Shown here: positions 1 to 5,833 of the stretch, piece by piece
Position numbering within the stretch: the first letter of the stretch is position 1
How the letters are laid out: each line of letters begins with the position of its first letter
NCBI GenBank assembly: GCA_949068525.1
Contig: CARTIQ010000012.1
Coordinates: 1 to 6,008, forward strand
Source: an uncultured Eubacteriales bacterium
Lineage (GTDB): Bacteria; Bacillota; Clostridia; Oscillospirales; Acutalibacteraceae
Reading direction: 5' to 3'
DNA: 6,008 bases
The notes under the pieces: generated by a model
The model's database searches: none
Seen by the model: only the letters and a program-made list of their open reading frames with translations
What the model was told of the DNA's origin: nothing
Translations under genes and position numbers: made by a program

Positions 1-8
1 GCTTTTCT

Positions 9-1682
9 ATGAAATCTTTTGAAGCTAAAATTTCAAAAGCTCTTAAGCCTTCAAATAATGTGGAAACAGAAAAAATGAAACGAAAAACAGTAAAAGCTGA
101 GGATGCTTCAGGTTCTTGCGGCAATGGTATTACATACACATTTAAAGCTGCTACTGGTACGTTAACTATTTCTGGAAATGGAGCAATGGCTGATTATAAA
201 TACGATAATCACGCTCCATGGTATTCGTACTGTGATTCTATAACATCTGTAACAATTGGTAACGGCGTGACGTCGATTGGAAATCGTGCGTTTGAATCCT
301 GTAGTAGCTTGACTTCGCTAAACATTTGGAACAGCATAGCTTCGATTGGAGAATATGCATTTTATGGTTGCAGTGCATTGGCATATATAACTATACCAGT
401 CACTGTAACATCGATTGGAAATTGTGCTTTTTTAGACTGCTCTGCGTTAACGGAAATTTCTATCCCGCATAGCGTAACTGCACTTGGTGGCGATTTGTTC
501 CAAGGTTGTACTAGCTTAAAATCTATAACATTTAATAATGATTATAGCCTGGAACAAATAAAAACTTATACAAATCAACTAAAAGGACAAATAGAAAAAA
601 TAGAGTTAGGGCCTTTGGTTACTACCATTCCATCTAATATGTTTTATGGTTTCAGTAAGCTTGCTTCTATAAATATTCCGCATGGTGTAATTTCAATTGG
701 AGGCTTTGCGTTTCAACAGTGCACTTCTTTAACTTCGATAACCATTCCAGACACTGTAACTTCGATTGGAATTCAGGCATTTAATGGTTGCAGTTCTCTG
801 ACTTTATTAAAAATAGGTAGTGGAGTAACTTCAATTGGTAGCTCAGCATTCTCGGGTTGCAATGCCCTTACTTCGCTGGAGATCGGCAATGATTATGTTT
901 TAAACAATGCTTATCTCGTTTTACGTTCATATGATCAAATAACATCATTGTCTCTGGGGTATTCTGTAACTTCTTGCTCTGCAAATTTTATTTCTAGACT
1001 TACTAACTTGCAATCAATTAATGTTGCTCAAAATAATGATTATCTTAAGTCTGAGGATGGGGTGCTTTTTTCTAAAGATGGCTCAACTTTAGTGGCATAC
1101 CCACCTAAAAAAGAAACCACTTCTTATACAATTCCAGATGGGGTGACCTCGATTGGAAATTATGCGTTTTCTGGCTGCAGCAGCTTGACTTCTGTAGTAA
1201 TCGGCAATGGAGTGACCTCGATTGGGGATTATGCGTTTTCTGGCTGCAGCGGGCTGACTTCGATAACTTATCTCGGAATCAATGAACCAGAGTATGGATC
1301 ATATGTGTTTGACTCTTGTGATAAGTTGACCGTAGTAAATGTTCCCCAAGGTTATAATAAAAATACTTTCTGCGGGAAACCTGTAAATAAAACGGCAATT
1401 TCAGACACGCCAGGAGAGGGTGACACTACATCTGAAGGAGAACTTCCAGCCACCACAGGTGAAGGCGATTCTTCAAGTGAAGATGATAATGACCCACCAC
1501 CACCGGGAGACTCAAATAAAGGCAGTTCCAAAGCTGGAGTAATCGCAGGTTCGGTTGTTGCAGCAGTAGCTGTTGTTGCTGCCATTGCCGTAACTGCTGT
1601 GATGTATGTTAAGAAGCTTGCGTGCTTTGCCAACGCAGCTGCCTCTGCTTCTGAAGGCGGTGCTCCTGCAGAAGAAGTTTAA
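9..1682 (+). CDS. BspA-like leucine-rich-repeat (LRR_5) surface protein with C-terminal membrane anchor; 5' end possibly incomplete
   Basis: Likely a cell-surface adhesion or recognition protein. Residues 33-75 are the cap usual before BspA-type repeats (SCGNG, TGTLTISGNGAM, APWYSY). About a dozen 23-residue LRR_5/BspA repeats fill residues 78-459, with the signature VTSIGxxAFxGCSSLTS; units near 171-218 and 288-334 are longer and irregular, and 345-375 holds the familiar DGVLFSKDGSTLVAYPPKK linker. Residues 462-508 form an acidic, Pro/Ser/Thr/Gly-rich stalk with DPPPPG. Residues 510-534 are a strong Ala/Val-rich transmembrane segment, followed by KK and a cytoplasmic tail of about 20 residues. 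There is no sortase signal at the usual place. The visible N-terminus is Lys-rich and lacks a signal peptide. The frame stays open to the left edge and only 8 bases precede this ATG, so the true start could be upstream. The next gene starts 30 bases on, suggesting an operon. Family assignment is firm; the ligand and start are unknown. Confidence 0.88.
   Translation: MKSFEAKISKALKPSNNVETEKMKRKTVKAEDASGSCGNGITYTFKAATGTLTISGNGAMADYKYDNHAPWYSYCDSITSVTIGNGVTSIGNRAFESCSSLTSLNIWNSIASIGEYAFYGCSALAYITIPVTVTSIGNCAFLDCSALTEISIPHSVTALGGDLFQGCTSLKSITFNNDYSLEQIKTYTNQLKGQIEKIELGPLVTTIPSNMFYGFSKLASINIPHGVISIGGFAFQQCTSLTSITIPDTVTSIGIQAFNGCSSLTLLKIGSGVTSIGSSAFSGCNALTSLEIGNDYVLNNAYLVLRSYDQITSLSLGYSVTSCSANFISRLTNLQSINVAQNNDYLKSEDGVLFSKDGSTLVAYPPKKETTSYTIPDGVTSIGNYAFSGCSSLTSVVIGNGVTSIGDYAFSGCSGLTSITYLGINEPEYGSYVFDSCDKLTVVNVPQGYNKNTFCGKPVNKTAISDTPGEGDTTSEGELPATTGEGDSSSEDDNDPPPPGDSNKGSSKAGVIAGSVVAAVAVVAAIAVTAVMYVKKLACFANAAASASEGGAPAEEV
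1143..1261 (+). repeat. Near-identical tandem LRR-coding repeats, 69-base period
   Basis: Two 50-base copies (1143-1192 and 1212-1261) differ at only 5 positions and sit exactly 69 bases, or 23 codons, apart, which is one LRR unit. Some changes alter the protein (Asn to Asp, Ser to Gly), so the likeness is at DNA level and suggests a recent duplication or gene conversion. A weaker relative lies around 256-293. Confidence 0.85.
1536..1610 (+). other. C-terminal transmembrane segment of the LRR protein
   Basis: These bases code for residues 510-534, an uninterrupted run of Gly, Ala, Val and Ile ending in VMYV and followed by two lysines. This is a stop-transfer pattern that would put the LRR domain outside the cell, provided the N-terminus is exported. 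The remaining tail is about 20 residues, Ala-rich and ending in acidic residues. Confidence 0.8.
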
Positions 1683-1698
1683 AGCACAGTTTTAAATT

Positions 1699-1705
1699 AG
1701 GAAAG
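1699..1705 (+). promoter_or_regulatory. Ribosome binding site of the 1713 gene
   Basis: AGGAAAG lies 7 bases before the ATG at 1713. It supports that start, which also places a good signal peptide at the N-terminus. No terminator hairpin is seen between the LRR stop codon and this site, so co-transcription with the LRR gene is likely. Confidence 0.65.
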
Positions 1706-1712
1706 ATCTAAA

Positions 1713-2378
1713 ATGAAAAAGATATTATGTTTTTTGCTAACTGTCAGCCTTTTGCTAAACTTTAGCATGAATATATATGCAAATACCCTGCCACAACCAT
1801 CTGTGGCAGGGGCAAAGGCTGAAACCGAGGTTGTAAAAGATCCGGCACAACCTGAATTTAAGTTTGTTGGCGTCCCAAATGTGCTGGTTGGTAAGCAAAC
1901 AGAGTCCATCAAAGAAAATGCTGATGGGAGTAGAGCGGAATCTATAACTAACGAAAAAAGCAAAAACGTCAAATCAACCGAATTGGTTGAAGTGATTCCG
2001 GACGAGCTAGGGGAATACAACCCGGATGCATTCGACGAAGAGTTTGATGAGGGCTTTACATTTTCAAAGATGCAACTGGCTAAGGATATAGCTGTCTATG
2101 CCGTAAAATCATTTGTTCACGACTTGAAGAGCTTTGCTATGTTCTATCCGTTAATCAAGACGTCTTCATTCATAACATTTTGTGCCTGGGCATTCCCATT
2201 GTATTTTCTTTATAAAAAAACAGGCATAGATGTGCCGGGAATGTATTCAAAATTTGCGATGAACAATGAAGGCTGGCATATCTTCTTTATGAATCTATAC
2301 AACGTGATTCCAATGACATTGGCTTCATTCATAATTAAGTATGGGCAGGAGGCATATTTCAAATTTAAAACAGCATAA
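1713..2378 (+). CDS. Secreted or membrane protein of unknown family (221 aa)
   Basis: I do not recognise this family. Residues 1-23 are a typical signal peptide: MKK, a Leu/Phe/Val-rich core, and NIYA before Asn24 as a plausible signal peptidase I site. Residues 24-115 are polar and charged with an acidic patch at about 97-114 (PDELGEYNPDAFDEEFDEGF) and no cysteines. Residues 119-148 look amphipathic. Two hydrophobic segments follow at about 150-167 and 189-207, joined by a short KKTGIDVPGMYSKF loop, and the protein ends in a basic tail. This predicts a mainly extracytoplasmic soluble part held by two C-terminal membrane passes. It follows the LRR gene by 30 bases and is closed by its own terminator, so the pair may act together at the envelope. 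Whether it is phage or host cargo is open. The coding call is strong because of the RBS, signal peptide and terminator; no function is assigned. Confidence 0.85.
   Translation: MKKILCFLLTVSLLLNFSMNIYANTLPQPSVAGAKAETEVVKDPAQPEFKFVGVPNVLVGKQTESIKENADGSRAESITNEKSKNVKSTELVEVIPDELGEYNPDAFDEEFDEGFTFSKMQLAKDIAVYAVKSFVHDLKSFAMFYPLIKTSSFITFCAWAFPLYFLYKKTGIDVPGMYSKFAMNNEGWHIFFMNLYNVIPMTLASFIIKYGQEAYFKFKTA
1786..1811 (+). other. Perfect 10-bp inverted repeat inside the 1713 gene
   Basis: CCCTGCCACA (1786-1795) and TGTGGCAGGG (1802-1811) are exact reverse complements around the 6-base loop ACCATC. It lies just after the signal-peptide codons in otherwise AT-rich sequence. No T-tract follows, so it is not a terminator. 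It could be an mRNA hairpin, a protein-binding palindrome or chance. Confidence 0.6.
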
Positions 2379-2399
2379 AAAACAGATCAAAACTTACTT

Positions 2400-2437
2400 A
2401 AAGGCTTGATACAGCGATGTATCTGGCCTTTTTGTTT
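2400..2437 (+). terminator. Rho-independent terminator after the LRR/membrane-protein block
   Basis: The arm AAAGGC (2400-2405) pairs with GCCTTT (2426-2431), and GATACA (2408-2413) pairs with TGTATC (2418-2423) around a GCGA loop. A 2-base internal step (TT against TG) interrupts the stem. The run TTTTTGTTT follows on the + strand. It begins about 20 bases after the 2378 stop codon. The reverse strand has only a weak T-run, so it is mainly one-directional. Confidence 0.85.
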
Positions 2438-2446
2438 ACCAAAAAT

Positions 2447-2454
2447 AAAGGAGG
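2447..2454 (+). promoter_or_regulatory. Strong ribosome binding site of the Tal gene
   Basis: AAAGGAGG lies 9 bases before the ATG at 2464 and is a near-perfect Shine-Dalgarno sequence that fixes the start. I see no convincing -35/-10 pair between the terminator T-run and this site. Confidence 0.85.
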
Positions 2455-2463
2455 TTTGGCATT

Positions 2464-4200
2464 ATGATTAATCTTTACGAAAGAAATGAAACGGATTTCT
2501 CACATAACGGAATCCGCGTGCTACAGCCGGTTGAGGTGATTGTGAGCGAAGAATTAAACGGCGATTATTCTTTGAAACTCACGATGCCGCTGGGATTTTC
2601 GGATATTGAAATTGAGCAGGTTGTAAAAGCGCCAACGCCCAAGAGCCCGCAGCTCTTCAGGGTCTACAATACGGATATCGATATGCTGGGAAACCCGGTG
2701 TTTTACTGCCGTCATATTTTTTACGATTTGCTAGATTATTTCATAGAAGACACGCGCCCTACCGGGGATGGAGCAGTTGCAATTTCAAGAATCTTAGATG
2801 GTACGCCCTTTACAGGCGATTCAGATATCACGAAGCAAGGCACAGCCTATTATCAGATGATGAACCCCGTCAATGCTATATTGGGCGCGGACAATTCGTT
2901 CATAACGGTCTGGGGCGGTGAGCTCGAGCGCGACAACTTCACGGTGCGGATGAAATCCCAGCTTGGAGTTGACCGCGGGGTTTCGATTCGATACCGCAAG
3001 AACCTCACTGGGCTGCGGTTTGTTACAGATTTATCCGGCGTTGCAACAAAGATTATGCCGACGGGCCTTAAAGAAGACGGTCAGACGCTTTTGAAGCTGC
3101 CGGAAAAATACGTTGTATCGCCGCTCATTGATACTTACGTGAACGAGAAAGTCACGCGGATTCACTATTCTGAGATAAAAATCGGCGATGAAATGAGCGA
3201 ATCCCAGGCACTGGGGGCTCTTCGGGACGCTGCGAACCTAGAATTTGAGAAAGGCCTTGATAAACCGCAGGTCACAGCAACGGTTGAATTCGTGCCTTTA
3301 GAAGACACCGAAGAGTACAAGGATTTTTCGATTTTAGAAACGGTCTATCTTGGCGATTCTGTCAGCGTTCATCACGAGGACTTGAACATAGATTTAGTTA
3401 CGAAGGTCATTGGGCTCGAGTTTGACGCGCTATCAAAGCGATACAATAAAGTCACACTAGGCAACGCAAACCCTAAATACGGCGATGTTCAGCGGCAATA
3501 CACGGATAAGATCGGCAAAGAGGCAAAGCTTGCCGTTAACACTGAGATTTCGGGCACTGAAACGCGGGTCACGCAGGAATTCAAGGCCGCGGACGAGGAA
3601 CTTGCGGCAAATATTGAGGCTGTATATGTCAAGAAGACCGACGCGGCCGGCACTTATGCCACAAAGAGCGAGCTGAGACAAACCACGGATGCGATCAGCA
3701 CTGAGGTTTTGAAAAAGCTGAACAGCTCTGAGCTTAGTGCGAAAATTGCGCAGAACGTCGAGAGCGTACAGACCGCGTGGAATAGCATAAGCGAACACGT
3801 CAAGATCGTCGATGATTCCTTGAAGGTCAAGGATAATTCGATTGGGCCTGACGACATCAACTTTAACACAAGCTTATACATGAATAATTGGCCGATCTTT
3901 GACACAACAATCCAGACTTCATCGGATGAGCGGCTAAAAAAGGATATTCAAGATAGCAAAGTTGACGCGCTTTCGGTAATTAATTCGCTATCTTGCAAGG
4001 AGTTTAAATGGCGGCAGGACAGGCGTTTTGAAGCGCTCGGATTTATCGCCCAGCAAGTTAAAGCGGTTAACCCAAAGTTTGTAGGAGAGCGGATTGTTGA
4101 CGGCGAAACCTATTACACGCTCGATTTGATGGCGATTATCCCGTATCTTGTGAAGGCGGTTCAAGAATTGGCGGCAACAAAAAATTTTAGGAAGGACTGA
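2464..4200 (+). CDS. Phage tail-tip protein (Tal / prophage tail, minor structural protein) with C-terminal S74 chaperone domain
   Basis: Residues 1-340 match the siphophage Tal / prophage endopeptidase-tail N-terminal region (TIGR01665, Prophage_tail). Features include the opening INLYERNETDF, the EVIVSEELNGDYSL segment, FRVYNTDID, and the terminal KVIGLEFDALSKRYNKVTLG followed by NPKYGDV. This part caps the tail tube beneath the distal tail protein. Residues 343-460 are polar, heptad-like and probably coiled coil, including AWNSIS at 438-443. A linker of only about 25 residues leads to an intramolecular chaperone of the endosialidase type (Peptidase_S74). Its motif SDERLK holds the expected Ser487 and Lys492 dyad, followed by GFIAQQVKAVNP and the LDLMAIIPYLVKAVQELAA helix. 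By family knowledge, self-cleavage just before Ser487 would release about 92 residues after trimer folding. It is short for a Tal protein, with little room for a receptor-binding or lytic domain. The next gene begins 4 bases after the stop codon. Confidence 0.93.
   Translation: MINLYERNETDFSHNGIRVLQPVEVIVSEELNGDYSLKLTMPLGFSDIEIEQVVKAPTPKSPQLFRVYNTDIDMLGNPVFYCRHIFYDLLDYFIEDTRPTGDGAVAISRILDGTPFTGDSDITKQGTAYYQMMNPVNAILGADNSFITVWGGELERDNFTVRMKSQLGVDRGVSIRYRKNLTGLRFVTDLSGVATKIMPTGLKEDGQTLLKLPEKYVVSPLIDTYVNEKVTRIHYSEIKIGDEMSESQALGALRDAANLEFEKGLDKPQVTATVEFVPLEDTEEYKDFSILETVYLGDSVSVHHEDLNIDLVTKVIGLEFDALSKRYNKVTLGNANPKYGDVQRQYTDKIGKEAKLAVNTEISGTETRVTQEFKAADEELAANIEAVYVKKTDAAGTYATKSELRQTTDAISTEVLKKLNSSELSAKIAQNVESVQTAWNSISEHVKIVDDSLKVKDNSIGPDDINFNTSLYMNNWPIFDTTIQTSSDERLKKDIQDSKVDALSVINSLSCKEFKWRQDRRFEALGFIAQQVKAVNPKFVGERIVDGETYYTLDLMAIIPYLVKAVQELAATKNFRKD
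4189..4195 (+). promoter_or_regulatory. Ribosome binding site of the BppU-like gene
   Basis: AGGAAGG lies in the last codons of the Tal gene, 9 bases before the ATG at 4205, and supports that start. The 4-base gap between the genes points to coupled translation in one operon. Confidence 0.75.
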
Positions 4201-4204
4201 TAGC

Positions 4205-5833
4205 ATGACAACAAAATCGATAACGCTTGACGTTTGGCAGTCAAACGACGTTCGAGTGAAGGTCAATCAGGGTGAAATAAATTCACGTTTTTTGCAAATA
4301 AAGATTACTGACAAAAATAAAGCTTTCGATTTGGCGGACAAGACCGTCATTTTTTTTGCCACGAAGCCCGATGGCAACTTGATTTTCAATTATTGCGAAA
4401 TTATCGACGCTCAAAAGGGCGTTGTCAACCTTGCGATGACTTCACAGATGTCGATTGTGCCAGGGATCATGCGGGATTGCGAAATTGACATCACAGATGC
4501 AGGGGTTACGAAGCTCAAAGTGAAGGGGCTTTCGATTGAGATCGTTCGCTGCACGGACTTTGACGCTGCGGTTGAGAGCACATCTGAGTTTACAGCGCTC
4601 GATGAGGCCTTGGGCGACGTTCAAGCTGTGATGGACGCTTATTCGGAAGAAAACATCATGAAGAAGATAACGTCCATGGACGGCGAAGGCAGCGGACTTG
4701 ATGCGGACTTGCTCGACGGAAAACACGGCAAAGATTACGCAACATCAGAGCAAGGCAAAAAAGCTGATACCGCGGTTCAAGGCATAAAAGGCAACGGCGT
4801 AGAAATCCCGATGAGCGCTGATAAAATCGTAGACATCACACCTCAAGATATCGCTGCGGTGCCCATCACACGGCGGCTAAACAACAAGCCGCTTTCAAGC
4901 GATATCACATTGACGCCAGAAATTATAGGAGCCGCCCCTGAAAACCACGGGAATCATGTGCCGGCACCACAAACTGCAAGTGCGAACGTATTTTTGCGAA
5001 ACGACAACTCGTGGCAGCAAGTGAGCCCACAAGACATAGGAGCAGCAACCAAAAAGCAAGGCGAAAAGGCTGAAACCGCGCTGCAGGAGATCAAGGTGAA
5101 CGGAGAAACGATTCCTGCAAGCTCTGACGGGGTTGTTGACATAACGATAAGTGACACAAGCAACGCCGTGCTTGGGGTTCAGGGCAATGGCTCGATGATT
5201 CCAAAAGACAAGAATAATGTTGTAAACATCACGCCGCATATAATCGGCGCCGTGCCGGTAACACGTACCATAAACGGCCATTCTTTAGCGGACGACGTCA
5301 CAATATCAATGTCTGATTTCGGTGGAGCAACGGCAGAGCAGGGCGCCAAAGCGGATTCGGCAATTCAAGGCGTTAAAGTTGACGGTGTGCTGCTTTCTCC
5401 AGACAATCAGAATGTTGTAAATGTGGATACATCAGTAATTGACTGTGCTACCCCGGAGCAGGGCGCTAAGGCTGATTCAGCAATTCAGGGTGTAAAACTT
5501 AACGGAACCACTATTACGCCAGATAGCCAAAAGGTCGTGAACGTGCAAATCAACGAAACGACGGTCAACATGTACACTGCGACAATCAGTACAGACTGGG
5601 TAACCGCAGAAACCGGCGAGTATTCGCAGACAATCTCCGTTTCTGGGATTTTAAATACAGATAATCCCATAGTTGACGTAGTTTTAAGCAGCGAAAAGGA
5701 GTTCGCACTGAGTCAATTAGAGGCCTGGGGCTGTGTTTCTAAAATAGAAACCACAAATGGCAGCATAACGGTAACCTGCTTCGAAGATATGCCGGAGATT
5801 GCGCTTCCAATCCAATTAAAGGTGGTAAGGTAA
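4205..5833 (+). CDS. BppU-type upper baseplate / tail fibre protein with internal repeats
   Basis: Residues 1 to about 145 match the N-terminal domain of phage baseplate upper proteins (BppU family, PF10651). The sequence opens with a beta-rich domain (DVWQSNDVRVKVNQGEINSR, then KTVIFFATKPDG and a GLSIEIVRC strand) and a helical FTALDEALGDVQAVMDAY segment. Such domains attach receptor-binding proteins to the Dit/Tal core. Next come LDADLLDGKHGKDY (168-181), a motif common in tail fibres, and then fibre repeats. These hold four copies of QGxKA(D/E)xA(I/V/L)Q starting near residues 183, 285, 379 and 419, and five copies of a GVKxNGxxIxPDxxxVVNV strand pair. NHGNHVPAPQTASANVFL near 246-263 is another familiar fibre segment. 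Residues about 450-542 form a separate C-terminal beta domain ending in PIQLKVVR. The expected product is an elongated trimeric fibre. It probably acts with the adjacent Tal protein and the following gene; the host receptor is unknown. Confidence 0.88.
   Translation: MTTKSITLDVWQSNDVRVKVNQGEINSRFLQIKITDKNKAFDLADKTVIFFATKPDGNLIFNYCEIIDAQKGVVNLAMTSQMSIVPGIMRDCEIDITDAGVTKLKVKGLSIEIVRCTDFDAAVESTSEFTALDEALGDVQAVMDAYSEENIMKKITSMDGEGSGLDADLLDGKHGKDYATSEQGKKADTAVQGIKGNGVEIPMSADKIVDITPQDIAAVPITRRLNNKPLSSDITLTPEIIGAAPENHGNHVPAPQTASANVFLRNDNSWQQVSPQDIGAATKKQGEKAETALQEIKVNGETIPASSDGVVDITISDTSNAVLGVQGNGSMIPKDKNNVVNITPHIIGAVPVTRTINGHSLADDVTISMSDFGGATAEQGAKADSAIQGVKVDGVLLSPDNQNVVNVDTSVIDCATPEQGAKADSAIQGVKLNGTTITPDSQKVVNVQINETTVNMYTATISTDWVTAETGEYSQTISVSGILNTDNPIVDVVLSSEKEFALSQLEAWGCVSKIETTNGSITVTCFEDMPEIALPIQLKVVR
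5336..5575 (+). repeat. Two 120-base (40-codon) fibre repeats in the BppU-like gene
   Basis: Copies start at 5336 and 5456. Their first 14 residues are identical (EQGAKADSAIQGVK), yet 7 of the 14 codons differ, all at third positions. The later parts share the pattern NGxxxxPDxxxVVNV. More distant relatives begin near 4748 and 5054 at wider spacing. Confidence 0.85.
5818..5825 (+). promoter_or_regulatory. Ribosome binding site of the 5834 gene, inside the preceding gene
   Basis: AAAGGTGG lies 8 bases before the ATG at 5834, within the last codons of the BppU-like gene. The new ATG follows the TAA stop codon with no gap, which suggests translational coupling and decides the start of the partial gene. 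Confidence 0.7.

Noticed and set aside
1143..1280. CRISPR-like or non-coding tandem repeats
   Set aside because: The 69-base period keeps the reading frame and codes for one 23-residue LRR unit, so the protein repeat explains it.
1443..1460. LPATTG as a sortase LPXTG signal in the LRR protein
   Set aside because: It has one residue too many for LPXTG and lies about 25 residues before the membrane segment rather than directly before it; the membrane segment itself is the more likely anchor.
1352..1633. Minus-strand reading frame of 93 codons
   Set aside because: It is antisense to the stalk and membrane segment of the LRR protein, with low-complexity composition and no convincing ribosome binding site; other antisense frames under the tail genes were dropped for the same reason.
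9..1682. LRR protein as a phage tail fibre
   Set aside because: A C-terminal transmembrane segment and stalk fit a membrane-anchored surface protein, not a virion fibre.
1786..1811. Internal terminator or attenuator
   Set aside because: The hairpin is strong but no T-run follows and the reading frame continues normally.
1974..1990. TCAACC/GGTTGA inverted repeat in the 1713 gene
   Set aside because: Only 6 bp with a 5-base loop, within what chance allows in a window this size.
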